Source: an uncultured Collinsella sp. (GTDB lineage Bacteria; Actinomycetota; Coriobacteriia; Coriobacteriales; Coriobacteriaceae). From it: a DNA stretch of 64,000 nt. Below the pieces are notes generated by a model. The model was not told the origin of the DNA and did no database searches. It was given only the letters and a program-made list of their open reading frames with translations. The stretch is taken from NCBI GenBank assembly GCA_947507155.1, contig CANNOC010000007.1, forward strand, positions 1-64,000, read 5' to 3'. A program made the translations under genes and the position numbers. Below, in pieces: positions 31,490 through 40,591 of this stretch; within the stretch, counting starts at the first letter, position 1, and every line of letters starts with the position of its first letter.

Positions 31490-32209
31490 ATGAGCAACGC
31501 AGCCGAGATGGATGCACAAGAGATTATCAACTACATCGCCACCGCGCCCAAAAAGACGCCCGTCAAGCTGTACGTGCGCGAGAAGCCGGGCATGAAGGTC
31601 CAGTGGGGCAATGCACACGTCTACGGCGGTCGTCGTGGCAAGACCGTCTTTGGTGACTGGGATGAGCTTAAGGCAATCCTCGACGCCAACGCCGACTCCA
31701 TCGACTACTACGACGTAGAGAACGACTGCCGCAACTCCGCCGTGCCCATGCTCGACCTCAAGGGTATCAACGCCCGCATCGAGCCGGGCGCGATCATCCG
31801 CGACCGTGTCGAGATTGGCGATCGCGCCGTCATCATGATGGGCGCCATCATCAACATCGGCTCCGTCATTGGCGAAGGCTCCATGATCGACATGGGCGCT
31901 GTGCTGGGCGGCCGCGCCACCGTGGGCAAGAACTGCCACATCGGCGCCGGCACCGTGCTGGCAGGCGTCGTGGAGCCCGCCAGTGCCACGCCCGTCATCA
32001 TCGAGGACGACGTTATGATCGGCGCCAATGCCGTGGTCCTGGAGGGCGTGCGCGTGGGCAAGGGTGCTGTCGTTGCCGCCGGCGCCGTATGCGTCGACGA
32101 CGTCCCCGCCGGCGCCGTCGTGGCCGGTGTCCCCGCCCGCGTCATCAAGATGCGCGACGAGAAGACCGACAGCAAGACCGGCCTGGAAGAGGGCTTACGT
32201 CAACTCTAG
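31490..32209 (+). CDS. dapH: Tetrahydrodipicolinate N-acetyltransferase
   Basis: 239 aa. The N-terminal cap ([14 protein letters not shown]) is followed by left-handed beta-helix hexapeptide repeats ([49 protein letters not shown]). This is the DapH/DapD acetyl form that transfers acetyl from acetyl-CoA, so this organism uses the acetylase DAP branch. AAAGGAGAG precedes ATG. It is the last gene of the lysine-riboswitch operon. A structured repeat element starts two bases after its stop. Confidence 0.93.
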   Translation: MSNAAEMDAQEIINYIATAPKKTPVKLYVREKPGMKVQWGNAHVYGGRRGKTVFGDWDELKAILDANADSIDYYDVENDCRNSAVPMLDLKGINARIEPGAIIRDRVEIGDRAVIMMGAIINIGSVIGEGSMIDMGAVLGGRATVGKNCHIGAGTVLAGVVEPASATPVIIEDDVMIGANAVVLEGVRVGKGAVVAAGAVCVDDVPAGAVVAGVPARVIKMRDEKTDSKTGLEEGLRQL

Positions 32210-32211
32210 GG

Positions 32212-32353
32212 CTGCGCAGTTTTACCAAACCGCGCAACTAGTCGACGCTGCAAACGGCCCAGAGCGGCAATCTGACGTTCAATCGTCGGGCATGACCAAA
32301 AGGTCAATGCCCTCCTCTTTCACGTCACCTTGCTCGCTCTGGGGCGTTTTCGC
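32212..32353 (+). repeat. Post-stop structured element, copy 2 (sense to dapH)
   Basis: A first hairpin (CTGCGCAGTTTTACCAAACCG and its partner, 32212-32234) and TCGACGCTGC are shared with the ettA copy. Then come arms CAAACGGCCCAGAGCG (32251-32266) and CGCTCTGGGGCGTTTTCG. The core shows CAATCTGACGTTCA, CGTCG, an inner hairpin GCATGACC/GGTCAATGC, and CTCCTCTTTCACG. Inner and outer stems differ from copy 1 in sequence but stay complementary. It begins two bases after the dapH stop. Confidence 0.7.
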
Positions 32354-32395
32354 TGACGTATGTTCAACCAGTGGCGTAATTAAGCCCCAAGTAAA

Positions 32396-32435
32396 AAGGC
32401 CGAAGCCCTCATCCGAGGCTTCGGCCTTTGTTTTT
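32396..32435 (+). terminator. Terminator of the lysA-dapA-dapB-dapH operon
   Basis: AAGGCCGAAGCC (32396-32407) pairs with GGCTTCGGCCTT (32417-32428), followed by TGTTTTT. Confidence 0.92.
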
Positions 32436-32455
32436 CAGCAGCGCCCAAGCGCAGT

Positions 32456-33460
32456 TTATCGATTCTCAATTGACCCGATGTTTTTGAGCTCGATGGAGAT
32501 GAGGCCGTTGGGCTCGTTGACGAACTCGATATACTCGGAGTTCGAACCCATCTCGGCCGGGAAGCTGATTTCGATACCCGTGTCGGTACGGATCTTGTGA
32601 TTGCGCACGGCAGCGCGCTCGACCTGCTTGCGCTCCACGGGAACGCGCTCGGGAACCTTCTCCTCGGTCAGTGCCGCGCGCACGCTTTCCTTGATGACCG
32701 GTTCGTCCTCAAAGACCTCATCGACGATATCCCAAGGCGGCAGCTCCTCGTCATCCTCAACCTTCTCGGCAACGGCAGCCTTAACCTTGGCGAGTGCCAC
32801 GGCCGTATTGGCACCATGCTCCTCGGCGACTTCCTCGACCACACGCGTCACGGTGTCGATGACCTCCTTGCCCGATACACCCGTGTCGCACTGCAGCAGG
32901 CCATCGGGGATAAGCATACGGTCCTCGCCGGCAATCTTGCGCTTCTTGTCCACGTAGCCGATCTCCATGGTACTCGCGCGCACGATGGCATAGCTCGGCA
33001 CCTTTTGCGAGGGGTTCGGCAGAATGGCGTAGTGGCGCGCGATGTCGTTGCGCACCTCCCCCTCCTCGCGGCCCACTTCGTGCATAAAAGCCTGCTTGGA
33101 GCCCAGCAGCATCACGGCAAACCAGCGGGCATCCTCATCGTCGTCAAAATCGGCCACGAGCACGTCGGTGGACTCGGCTTTCTCGGCTTTGGTGAGCTCG
33201 GAAGAGATGAACTCCGCAATCTGCTGCGACAGGTCCACGAACTCGCGCTCGCCAAAGAAATAGCCCTTGAGCTCGCCGCCAAACGCAGAGTTCTCGGCAA
33301 ACGTGGCACGTTTATTGTCGGCCGAGGTTCGTGCGCGGCGCAGATGCGTGGTCACGAAGTTGCGCACGGTACGGCTTTCGATATCGAGCTCGCGCTGGCT
33401 CATAACGTTAACGGCAGAGTCAAAGTCCAGGATATGCAGAATCGCGTGATTGATTTTCAT
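32456..33460 (-). CDS. 37-kDa nucleoid-associated protein (NdpA/YejK family)
   Basis: 334 aa from ATG 33460; an ATG three codons earlier is possible. The start KINHAILHILDFDSAVNVMS and the basic and acidic blocks (VADFDDDEDARWFAVMLLGS, HYAILPNPSQKVPSYAIV) fit the NA37 family of nucleoid-associated proteins. C-terminal IRTDTGIEISFPAEMG and NEPNGLISIELKNIG complete the family. It probably binds DNA or RNA in the nucleoid, with poorly known function. It is convergent with the dap operon and shares the terminator region. Confidence 0.85.
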   Translation of the reverse strand: MKINHAILHILDFDSAVNVMSQRELDIESRTVRNFVTTHLRRARTSADNKRATFAENSAFGGELKGYFFGEREFVDLSQQIAEFISSELTKAEKAESTDVLVADFDDDEDARWFAVMLLGSKQAFMHEVGREEGEVRNDIARHYAILPNPSQKVPSYAIVRASTMEIGYVDKKRKIAGEDRMLIPDGLLQCDTGVSGKEVIDTVTRVVEEVAEEHGANTAVALAKVKAAVAEKVEDDEELPPWDIVDEVFEDEPVIKESVRAALTEEKVPERVPVERKQVERAAVRNHKIRTDTGIEISFPAEMGSNSEYIEFVNEPNGLISIELKNIGSIENR

Positions 33461-33571
33461 ATACGGCATTCCGTTCTAGATCGATTTCGGCACGAACCAG
33501 TATAGCGGTCGAGCCCGCCCCAAGCGCATCGAAGATTGCTGCATTGGGGCCAGGTTTCTCTGCACCAATGG

Positions 33572-34732
33572 TTAACGCAGGAGCTCGGACTGCCAGGCCT
33601 CGAGTTGTTCTGCCAGACTCTTACCGGCAGCGGACATGTCGATCTGAGGGCGTTTGGGCAGCAATGCACATCTAAGGATTGCCGCGATGGTCTGCGAAAC
33701 AAAATGGCGCGTATCCTTGTCAAAGCCTTGGGCGGCCCGGAGCATCACAGGCAGGTTCTCGCGCATGTTCCCGGCGATATCCGCAAAACGTTCGGCGCCC
33801 GTAGCCTCAAACACGGAGAACAACGCTTCTACAAAACGCTCGCGCTCGCCAGGTGACACTGCAAGCAGCATCTCGCGAATAGAGCCATCAACATATCGCG
33901 CGCCAGCAGACAGGCGTTCGCAATACACAAAATCGCAGCCGTCGACCACCCAGCTAAAGGGATTGTGTTGCAGCAGGCTAAACTCGGTGCTTTCGACGAT
34001 AGCGTAGTCCTCTTGCGTCTCGAACATCATGCCGAAGATCGAAGACTGGGGCAGGGTTTTATCGATACGACCAGAAAGGCTCGCAAAGGCGTCTCCGTTC
34101 AGAAACTCCTCGACAAAGCCAGGGCCATCGTGGGAGAAGACCCGCTCAATCCGGTTACGAGCACCGCTTGAGCACATCGCTGCACCATACACAGCCAGAT
34201 TTCCGCCCTTGGAATGGCCTCCGCACAAGAGCGGCCCGTCAATCGCATCCGCCGCCTCGTCCACATAACGCGCCGCGGATTCCTGGGCCGGCACAGGACA
34301 CCGGAACGCCATGTTAAAGTCCTCTTTCCAGCCCACAATCGTGCTGTCGGTCCCTCGGAAGGAAACGTAGCTAAACCCTGCCGGAAATCGGAGCGTCATG
34401 GCCGCAAACTGCTCCGTCATCGCAACATCGTTCACGGCGCGATAGCCGCAAATGCGCGCACCGCGGTATCTGGGATTTGCTGCCACTGCCTCCAACAAGG
34501 CAAGGCTTCCCTCTGGATTCCACAGGTCGCCAACCATATCCCGATAGCACTCGGCACGTAGCAGCTCGCGCACGTCAAGCCCCCGCCAGCCCTCAAGCTC
34601 TGGCATGTCGTCCGGCAGGCGCAAATACGACAACCAGGCAAAGACCAGACTGTCCACCGCGCAGAACGGCCGCTCATCAAACGAGTCAAAGGCCGTCTGG
34701 GCATAGGTCAAAAAGTTAGGCGAATCAGACAT
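33572..34732 (-). CDS. DUF2974 (Mbeg1-like) alpha/beta-hydrolase
   Basis: 386 aa. The hydrolase nucleophile elbow is GGHSKGGNLAVYG (Ser in GHSKG). Upstream are FSYVSFRGTDSTIVGWKEDF (oxyanion side) and later FSHDGPGF, typical of DUF2974 proteins with a lipase-like fold. No signal peptide is seen, so it should act in the cytoplasm; the substrate is unknown. GGGAGGG precedes ATG. It stands alone between the nucleoid protein and ldh. Confidence 0.85.
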   Translation of the reverse strand: MSDSPNFLTYAQTAFDSFDERPFCAVDSLVFAWLSYLRLPDDMPELEGWRGLDVRELLRAECYRDMVGDLWNPEGSLALLEAVAANPRYRGARICGYRAVNDVAMTEQFAAMTLRFPAGFSYVSFRGTDSTIVGWKEDFNMAFRCPVPAQESAARYVDEAADAIDGPLLCGGHSKGGNLAVYGAAMCSSGARNRIERVFSHDGPGFVEEFLNGDAFASLSGRIDKTLPQSSIFGMMFETQEDYAIVESTEFSLLQHNPFSWVVDGCDFVYCERLSAGARYVDGSIREMLLAVSPGERERFVEALFSVFEATGAERFADIAGNMRENLPVMLRAAQGFDKDTRHFVSQTIAAILRCALLPKRPQIDMSAAGKSLAEQLEAWQSELLR

Positions 34733-34750
34733 GACCCTCCCATCAACAAT

Positions 34751-34824
34751 GGTGCAAGGGGGACAGGCTGGTTTTGCACCGATTGCACCTCATTTGATGC
34801 AAACAAACCTGTCCCCGATGCACC
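34751..34824. repeat. REP-like palindrome with GGGACAGG core
   Basis: GGTGCA (34751-34756) with TGCACC (34819-34824) and GGGGACAGG (34759-34767) with CCTGTCCCC (34808-34816) form an imperfect stem with a TTTTGCA/TGCAAA inner pair. It is a divergent relative of the copies at 12476, 60953 and 61684. Confidence 0.6.
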
Positions 34825-34860
34825 AAAAAGGCGCCCGGGTCACATGAATCCGGGCGCCTT
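34825..34860 (-). terminator. Terminator of ldh
   Basis: CCGGGCGCCTT (34850-34860) pairs with AAGGCGCCCGG (34828-34838), and the minus strand continues TTTTTGG. Confidence 0.9.
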
Positions 34861-34891
34861 CATTGTAGCTTTTCGCTCTAGCGAGCTTGAT

Positions 34892-35842
34892 TTAGCAGGA
34901 GAAGTCGACACTGTCGATGATGTCCTTGAGGGCCTTTGCAGAGACGGTGAGCTCATGCTGCTCGTCATCGTTCAGCGGCACGGGAACGCGGCAAACGACG
35001 CCGTCGCGGCCAACGACCGTCGGCATGGAGATGGCCAGATCGGACAGGCCGTACTCGCCCACCATGAGCGAGGAGACAGGCAGAACGGTCTGCTCATCGC
35101 GCATGACAGCAGTGCAGATGCGCTTGACGGCCATAGCGACACCGTAGTAGGTGGCGTGCTTCTTCTCGATGATGGTGTAAGCGGAGTTCTTGACGTCCTC
35201 GGCGATGCGCTTCTCGGCAGCCTCATGCTCCAGGTGGCCGTGAAGCTCACAGAAGGTGTTCAGCGGCACGCCGGCAACCTGAGCGCTGGACCAAGCGACG
35301 AACTCGGAGTCACCGTGCTCGCCCATGACGTAGGCCTGGACATCGCGCGGGTCAACCTCGACGTGAGCGCCGAGCATCTGCTGCAGACGGCCGGTGTCGA
35401 GCACGGTGCCGGAGCCGATGACATGGCCCTCGGGCAGACCGGACATCTTGATGGCGGCGTAGGTCAGAACGTCGACCGGGTTGGAGACGATGAGCAGAAT
35501 GCCGTCGAAGCCAGACTTCTTAATCTCGGGAATAATGGACTTAAAGATGCTGACGTTCTTGTTGACCAGGTCCAGGCGGGTCTCACCGGGCTTCTGGGCA
35601 GCGCCAGCGGTGACGACGATCATGGCGGCGTCGGCTACATCGGAATAGTCGCCGGCGTAGATCTTCATCGGCTCGGCAAACGTCATGCCGTGCGCGATAT
35701 CCAGAGCCTCACCCTCGGCGCGGTTCTTGTCCACGTCGATAAGGACCATCTCGGAGAACAGACCGCTCTGCATCAACGCGAACGCCGAAGACGAACCGAC
35801 GAAACCGCAGCCGACAATAGCGACCTTCTTCTCGTTAACCAT
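34892..35842 (-). CDS. ldh: L-lactate dehydrogenase
   Basis: 316 aa from ATG 35842 (GGGAG upstream; the longer ORF reads through the leader). The NAD motif VAIVGCGFVGSSSAF, substrate residues in GETRLDLVNKN, ISNP-like IVSNPVDVLTY and the catalytic His in YVMGEHGDSEFV are all present. It reduces pyruvate to L-lactate during fermentation. It is monocistronic, with a hairpin in the leader and a terminator after the stop. Confidence 0.95.
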   Translation of the reverse strand: MVNEKKVAIVGCGFVGSSSAFALMQSGLFSEMVLIDVDKNRAEGEALDIAHGMTFAEPMKIYAGDYSDVADAAMIVVTAGAAQKPGETRLDLVNKNVSIFKSIIPEIKKSGFDGILLIVSNPVDVLTYAAIKMSGLPEGHVIGSGTVLDTGRLQQMLGAHVEVDPRDVQAYVMGEHGDSEFVAWSSAQVAGVPLNTFCELHGHLEHEAAEKRIAEDVKNSAYTIIEKKHATYYGVAMAVKRICTAVMRDEQTVLPVSSLMVGEYGLSDLAISMPTVVGRDGVVCRVPVPLNDDEQHELTVSAKALKDIIDSVDFSC

Positions 35843-35868
35843 TAGAAACTCCCATCTCTCTCCACAAA

Positions 35869-35899
35869 CAAGCCGCCCGGGAACGACCCGAGCGGCTTG
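35869..35899 (-). other. Hairpin in the ldh leader
   Basis: CAAGCCGC (35869-35876) pairs with GCGGCTTG (35892-35899), with CCGGG/CCCG inside. The minus strand continues TTTGTGG, 27 nt before the ldh ATG. It may be the terminator of the aminotransferase gene placed after the ldh promoter, or a leader attenuator of ldh. Confidence 0.55.
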
Positions 35900-36043
35900 C
35901 CGTAATCCCAATACATCCAATCGGGACTTTGATTATGCTCCTATTCGCAGCCAAATATCGACCGTTTACCGAAATTATTTGCAGGATTCGTAAAATAACT
36001 GCACGAAATCGGTTTCGAGCTATTGACGAGTCGAAATGGCCTT

Positions 36044-37207
36044 CTAATACAGACCCGCCTCGCGAATGGCCTCGACAGCCAAAGCGATCTGATCGGGCGG
36101 CAGGACCAGCGCCATGCGCACGTGCCCCTCGCCCGAAGGACCAAAGCTCGCGCCCGGCGTCACCACAACACCGGCCTTCTCCATGAGCTCCTCGCAAAAC
36201 GCCATGGAATCGGTGCGACCACCGGGAAGCTTGGCCCACACAAACATGGAGCCATGCGCGTTGGGACGCTCCCAGCCCAGGCCCTCAAGACCGTCGCACA
36301 GGGCATCGCGACGCTCCTGGTACTTCAGACGCTGCGCCTCGACCTCATCACGCGGACCGTTCAGGCAGGCGATAGCAGCCTTCTGGATCGGGAAGAACAT
36401 ACCGAAGTCGATCTGGCCGCGTAGCTTGGCAAAGGCAGAGACCACGTCCTCGCGGCCGACCAAAAAGCCGATGCGAGCACCGGTGACGTTAAACGACTTG
36501 GAGAGCGAGAAGAACTCAACGCCCACCTCGAGCGCACCGGGATACTGCAAGAAGCTGCCGCCCGGCTCGCCGTCGAACACGATGTCGGAGTACGCGTTGT
36601 CATGGACGATGAGCAGGTCGTGCTCGCGGGCAAAAGCGATGATCTCCTCGTAGATCTCGGGCGTGCCCACCGAGCCCACCGGGTTGGCGGGCAGCGACAC
36701 GATCATATACTTGGCGCGGTCGGCCACTTCGGGATCGATGCCCGCCACATAGGGCAGGTAATTGTGCTCGGCAACCAGCGGATAGTACTCGAGCTTGGCA
36801 TCGGCGATCTTGGCACCCGCCTCAAAGACCGGGTAGCACGGATCGGGAACCAAAATAGTGTCGCCCGGATCGAGCAGGGCCAGGCCCAAATGGCCCACGC
36901 CCTCCTGCGTGCCGTTGCACGACTGCACCATGGACGGCGTAATGCCGGAGACACCAAAGCGACGCTCATAGTAATCGCACACGGCCTGCTTGAGTTCGGG
37001 CAGGTCACGCAGGGCATACTTCCACATCTCGGGATCTTTGGCTGCTTGCGTGAGCGCCTCGACCACGTGGTCGTACGGCTTAAAGTCGGGCGTGCCCACG
37101 CTCATGTTGTAAATGGTCTTGCCCTGAGCCTTCAGCGCGAGCAGTTTGTTGTTGAGCGAGGCGAAGACCTCCGCGCCAAAGCGGTCGAGACGCTGCGATG
37201 CCTGCAT
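36044..37207 (-). CDS. Class I/II aminotransferase (candidate DAP-pathway aminotransferase)
   Basis: 387 aa from ATG 37207 (AAAGGTGG upstream). The PLP-binding Lys is in FSLSKSFNVTGARIGF; NPVGSVG and the C-terminal MALVLPPDQI are typical of fold-type I, subgroup I-gamma aminotransferases, which include LL-DAP and N-acetyl-DAP aminotransferases. DapH is present but no other candidate for the transamination step of the acetyl branch is in the window, so this gene is a candidate; an alanine- or aspartate-type role is equally possible. Confidence 0.82.
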   Translation of the reverse strand: MQASQRLDRFGAEVFASLNNKLLALKAQGKTIYNMSVGTPDFKPYDHVVEALTQAAKDPEMWKYALRDLPELKQAVCDYYERRFGVSGITPSMVQSCNGTQEGVGHLGLALLDPGDTILVPDPCYPVFEAGAKIADAKLEYYPLVAEHNYLPYVAGIDPEVADRAKYMIVSLPANPVGSVGTPEIYEEIIAFAREHDLLIVHDNAYSDIVFDGEPGGSFLQYPGALEVGVEFFSLSKSFNVTGARIGFLVGREDVVSAFAKLRGQIDFGMFFPIQKAAIACLNGPRDEVEAQRLKYQERRDALCDGLEGLGWERPNAHGSMFVWAKLPGGRTDSMAFCEELMEKAGVVVTPGASFGPSGEGHVRMALVLPPDQIALAVEAIREAGLY

Positions 37208-37226
37208 GGTGCCACCTTTCGATATG

Positions 37227-37257
37227 AAAAACGCGGCGCTCCGACAAGAGCGCCGCG
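37227..37257 (-). terminator. Terminator downstream of nadE
   Basis: CGCGGCGCTC (37232-37241) pairs with GAGCGCCGCG (37248-37257), and the minus strand continues TTTTTCATATC. It lies in the gap before the aminotransferase start, so it may also act as a leader hairpin of that gene. Confidence 0.75.
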
Positions 37258-37325
37258 CGATACGGGCCATCAGATTGCAAAAGTGTAACGCTTGCAACCC
37301 CCGTATTGGTTCAATTTAGCCAACC

Positions 37326-39305
37326 TTAGTCAATTGCATTGAGCGCATCGATCTGCGCAAGCCACAGACGCGAGCTGGCGTCACTCGGCATACGCCAATC
37401 GCCGCGCGGGCTGAGCGTCACCGAGCCCACCTTGGGACCATCGGGCAGGCAGCTGCGCTTAAACTGCTGAGCAAAGAAGCGACGGTAGAACGTACGCAAC
37501 CACGTGCGGACGGTCTTGGCGTCGTAGACGCCCTCGAAGCTCTTGAGCGCCATGCGGTAGATCTTGCCCGGCTCAAAGCCAAAACGCAGCAGGTAGTAGA
37601 GGAAGTAGTCGTGCAGCTCGTACGGGCCCACCAAATCCTCAGTCTTCTGCGCAATCTCGCCGTCGCCCGTGGGCGGCAGAAGCTCGGGGGACACCGGTGT
37701 ATCGAGGATGTCGAGCAGCGTCTCGGCAATACGCCCGCCAAAGACATCGGCAGCATAACGCACCAGATGGCGCACAAGCGTCTTGGGCACGCTCGCGTTG
37801 ACGGCATACATGCTCATGTGGTCGCCGTTATAGGTAGCCCAACCGAGTGCCAGCTCCGACAAGTCGCCCGTGCCGATGACAAAACCGCCAGCCTGGTTGG
37901 CCAGATCCATCAGAATCTGCGTACGCTCGCGGGCCTGGCTGTTCTCGTAGGTCACGTCCTGCACGGTCGGATCGTGCTCTATGTCCTTGAAGTGCTGTTC
38001 CACAGCCGCGTGGATCGAAACCTCGCGGAAGCTCACACCCAGGTCGTGAGCGAGCGACTCGGCGTTGGACTTAGTGCGATGCGTCGTGCCAAAGCCGGGC
38101 ATGGACACGGCTGTGATACCGGTGCGCGGCAGCCCCAGTGCATCGAAGGCGCGAACTGTCACGAGCAGTGCCAGCGTGGAGTCCAGGCCGCCCGAAAGAC
38201 CGATGACTGCAGCCTTGGTACCCGTATGGGCAAGGCGGGTCTTGAGGCCGGCGGTCTGCAGGTCGAGGATGGTCTCGCAACGCTCGGCCAGGTCGCCATG
38301 GTCGGCCGGCACAAAGGGCGCACGGGGGAAGACACGGTCGATATCGCAGGCATCGCGCAGGACAGGTTCGTCTGCCAGCACGCCCTCAAACGAAAATTCA
38401 ACGGTCGTGGCCTCCGGCGCATCGTCCGCGCGCGTCCACGTCGTCGAGCGACGGCGCTCGGCAACCAGACGGTCAAGATCGACATCGGCGACGGCCATAT
38501 CGCAGGTAAGCAGTTTGGTGGCGGCGAGCTTGGAGCCGTTTTCGTAGATAAGGTTCTCGCCTGCAAAGACCATATCGGTCGTGGACTCGCCCTCGCTCGC
38601 ATCCGCATAGGCATAGGCGCAGTACAGGCGCGCACTCTGATTGGAGATGAGACTGCGGCGATAGTCTGCCTTACCGATAATCTCATCCGAGGCCGACGGG
38701 TTGAGAATCACCGTCGCACCGGCAAGCGCCATCTCGGTCGAAGGCGGCGCCGGCACCCACAGGTCCTCACAGACCTCAACGCCCAGCACCAGGTCCTCGG
38801 CGCCCTCATCACAGCAGCGGTAGACAAGCCCCGAACCCAGCGGAACCGGACCCTGACCGGCAAATTCAACCCACACGGGATCCGCAGGCGCCGGAGCAAA
38901 CCAGCGGCGCTCGTAGAACTCACCATAGTTGGGCAGATACTTTTTGGCCGTAAGACCCAAAAGCTCGCCCGCGCAGCACACGGAGGCGCAGTTGTAGATA
39001 TTCTCGGCAACTGCAACGGGAAGACCGATGGTAAAGACAATCGGCAGCTCACGAGTCTCGTCGAGGATATGTACCAGAGCGGCCTCACAGGCATGCAGCA
39101 GCGTGCGGTTATGGAACAGGTCGGCCGCGGTATAGCCGCACAAGTTGAGCTCGGGCAGCACCAGCGCGCGAACGCCGCGCTCGGTAGCCTCGCGAACAGC
39201 CGCCAGCGCAACCTCGGCATTGCCTTCGACATCGGCCACGCGAATCTGCGGCGACGCCGCCGCCACACGCAAAAAGCCATCAGACTGAGAAAGGTGAAGA
39301 TTCAT
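37326..39305 (-). CDS. nadE: Glutamine-dependent NAD+ synthetase
   Basis: 659 aa from ATG 39305 (GGGAGC upstream). The N-terminal nitrilase-type glutaminase has the triad regions VLPELNLCGY (Glu), KKYLPNYGEFYE (Lys) and GVEVCEDLWVP (Cys). The C-terminal synthetase has the P-loop IGLSGGLDSTLAL. It converts deamido-NAD to NAD with glutamine-derived ammonia in the cytoplasm. Long, fused length is normal for the glutamine-dependent form. It stands alone on the minus strand. Confidence 0.95.
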   Translation of the reverse strand: MNLHLSQSDGFLRVAAASPQIRVADVEGNAEVALAAVREATERGVRALVLPELNLCGYTAADLFHNRTLLHACEAALVHILDETRELPIVFTIGLPVAVAENIYNCASVCCAGELLGLTAKKYLPNYGEFYERRWFAPAPADPVWVEFAGQGPVPLGSGLVYRCCDEGAEDLVLGVEVCEDLWVPAPPSTEMALAGATVILNPSASDEIIGKADYRRSLISNQSARLYCAYAYADASEGESTTDMVFAGENLIYENGSKLAATKLLTCDMAVADVDLDRLVAERRRSTTWTRADDAPEATTVEFSFEGVLADEPVLRDACDIDRVFPRAPFVPADHGDLAERCETILDLQTAGLKTRLAHTGTKAAVIGLSGGLDSTLALLVTVRAFDALGLPRTGITAVSMPGFGTTHRTKSNAESLAHDLGVSFREVSIHAAVEQHFKDIEHDPTVQDVTYENSQARERTQILMDLANQAGGFVIGTGDLSELALGWATYNGDHMSMYAVNASVPKTLVRHLVRYAADVFGGRIAETLLDILDTPVSPELLPPTGDGEIAQKTEDLVGPYELHDYFLYYLLRFGFEPGKIYRMALKSFEGVYDAKTVRTWLRTFYRRFFAQQFKRSCLPDGPKVGSVTLSPRGDWRMPSDASSRLWLAQIDALNAID

Positions 39306-39508
39306 AAGAATGCTCCCGTGCGTAGACGCCATTCACAACAATTAGCAAGCCCTATTGTAGTTCAACCGCCGGGTGCAACCGCATCCCACCAACTTGGTGA
39401 GCTATTGATGAGTTGATGGTATCTGTTAAATGTCACGTACGATTCACATCTGGTGGGTACCCTGATGGCTACACGAAACGAAGTAGATTTACACCGGGAG
39501 GACCCCGT

Positions 39509-40453
39509 ATGACAACCAAGTACACCGACGCGCCACGCACGCGCGTCATGACGCCGGCATCGCTCAACAACGGCGTGCACGAGAACCATTCCATCGGACA
39601 GACCATGGCCATCGCGCCCAAAAAGGGCCTGTTTGACGACATTTCCATTCCCCAGATCATCGCCGGCGCCGCAGCTGCCGCCACGAGCGTTGCGCTTGCT
39701 TCCAAGATTGGTATTGCCGGATCGGTGATCGGCGCCGCCGTGAGCTCGGTCATCACCGTTGTGTCCTCGCAGGTCTACCGCCACTTTATCTCTGCCAGCG
39801 CCGAAGCCATCAAAGGTACGCACGCCGCCGTCGACTACCCTGCCGGCGCCTACGAGCCCGTTGAGTTTAATGCCGAGGAGCACCTGGGCGGCGCCGCGAC
39901 TACGCAGGAGATGCGCCAGATTGCGGGGCGCGCGACCACGGCCCGCGTCGCCCCTGATAGCCTGCGCGCCAAGGCGGCGGCAGAGCGCAGTCAGACGCAA
40001 AAGAAGGTCATCGTCTTCTCGATCGCCATCGCCATTGTCGCGGTCATCGCCTGCGCCGGCGCCATCCTTATCACCACCGCCGGTGAGGGTCTGGGTGAGC
40101 GCCCCGAGCCAATCCTTTCGTCGCATACGACCGAGCACGACGCGGATAGCTCAGGTCAATCGCAAAGCCAGCAGGACGACCCGCAGGGCACCTCCGCATC
40201 CACTGACTCGTCATCGAACACCCCCAATCAATCGCAGGACGTCGATTCCTCTGCGAACAACAGCGACACGCAATCCGGCACGACCGACTCAAGCCAAACG
40301 ACCGACGGCTCTCAACCGAGCACGGGCGACCAGACGAGCGGCAATACATCGGGCACGGGATCTACCGACAACAGCAGCACTAACAGCTCGGGCGGAACCG
40401 CGTCCGGCACGGCATCTGACAGCTCGAGCCAAGGCACGACGTCGGGCAACTAA
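39509..40453 (+). CDS. Membrane protein with low-complexity Ser/Thr/Gln tail
   Basis: 314 aa from ATG 39509 with GGGAGGA upstream. Two hydrophobic segments are seen: a glycine/alanine-rich one (IIAGAAAAATSVALASKIG, with AGSVIGAAVSSVITVVSSQV) and a later single-pass helix (VIVFSIAIAIVAVIACAGAI). The C-terminal third is almost only Ser, Thr, Asn, Gln, Asp and Gly, as in wall-spanning or glycosylated regions. No LPXTG motif is present. No family is recognised; a surface-exposed structural role is a guess. A CACCAACTTGGTG palindrome lies upstream (39388-39400). Confidence 0.65.
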   Translation: MTTKYTDAPRTRVMTPASLNNGVHENHSIGQTMAIAPKKGLFDDISIPQIIAGAAAAATSVALASKIGIAGSVIGAAVSSVITVVSSQVYRHFISASAEAIKGTHAAVDYPAGAYEPVEFNAEEHLGGAATTQEMRQIAGRATTARVAPDSLRAKAAAERSQTQKKVIVFSIAIAIVAVIACAGAILITTAGEGLGERPEPILSSHTTEHDADSSGQSQSQQDDPQGTSASTDSSSNTPNQSQDVDSSANNSDTQSGTTDSSQTTDGSQPSTGDQTSGNTSGTGSTDNSSTNSSGGTASGTASDSSSQGTTSGN

Positions 40454-40487
40454 GCACGTTTGCCCCTCATAGATAATCGACCTGTAT

Positions 40488-40520
40488 AACGGGCGCGAAC
40501 CGGCAACGGTCGCGCCCGTT
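40488..40520 (+). terminator. Hairpin terminator after the low-complexity membrane protein
   Basis: AACGGGCGCGA (40488-40498) pairs with TCGCGCCCGTT (40510-40520), followed by TGCCTT rather than a true T-run. Confidence 0.55.
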
Positions 40521-40591
40521 TGCCTTGGGCGCCGAGGTAGCAAGCCCCGCGCGATGGTAAGATGCTTTGGTGTGTAAAGAGGAGATTTGCC

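Noticed and set aside
32541-32550. GTTCGAACCC as a tRNA T-loop
   Set aside because: It lies within the nucleoid-protein gene and no cloverleaf could be formed. No tRNA or rRNA gene was found in the window.
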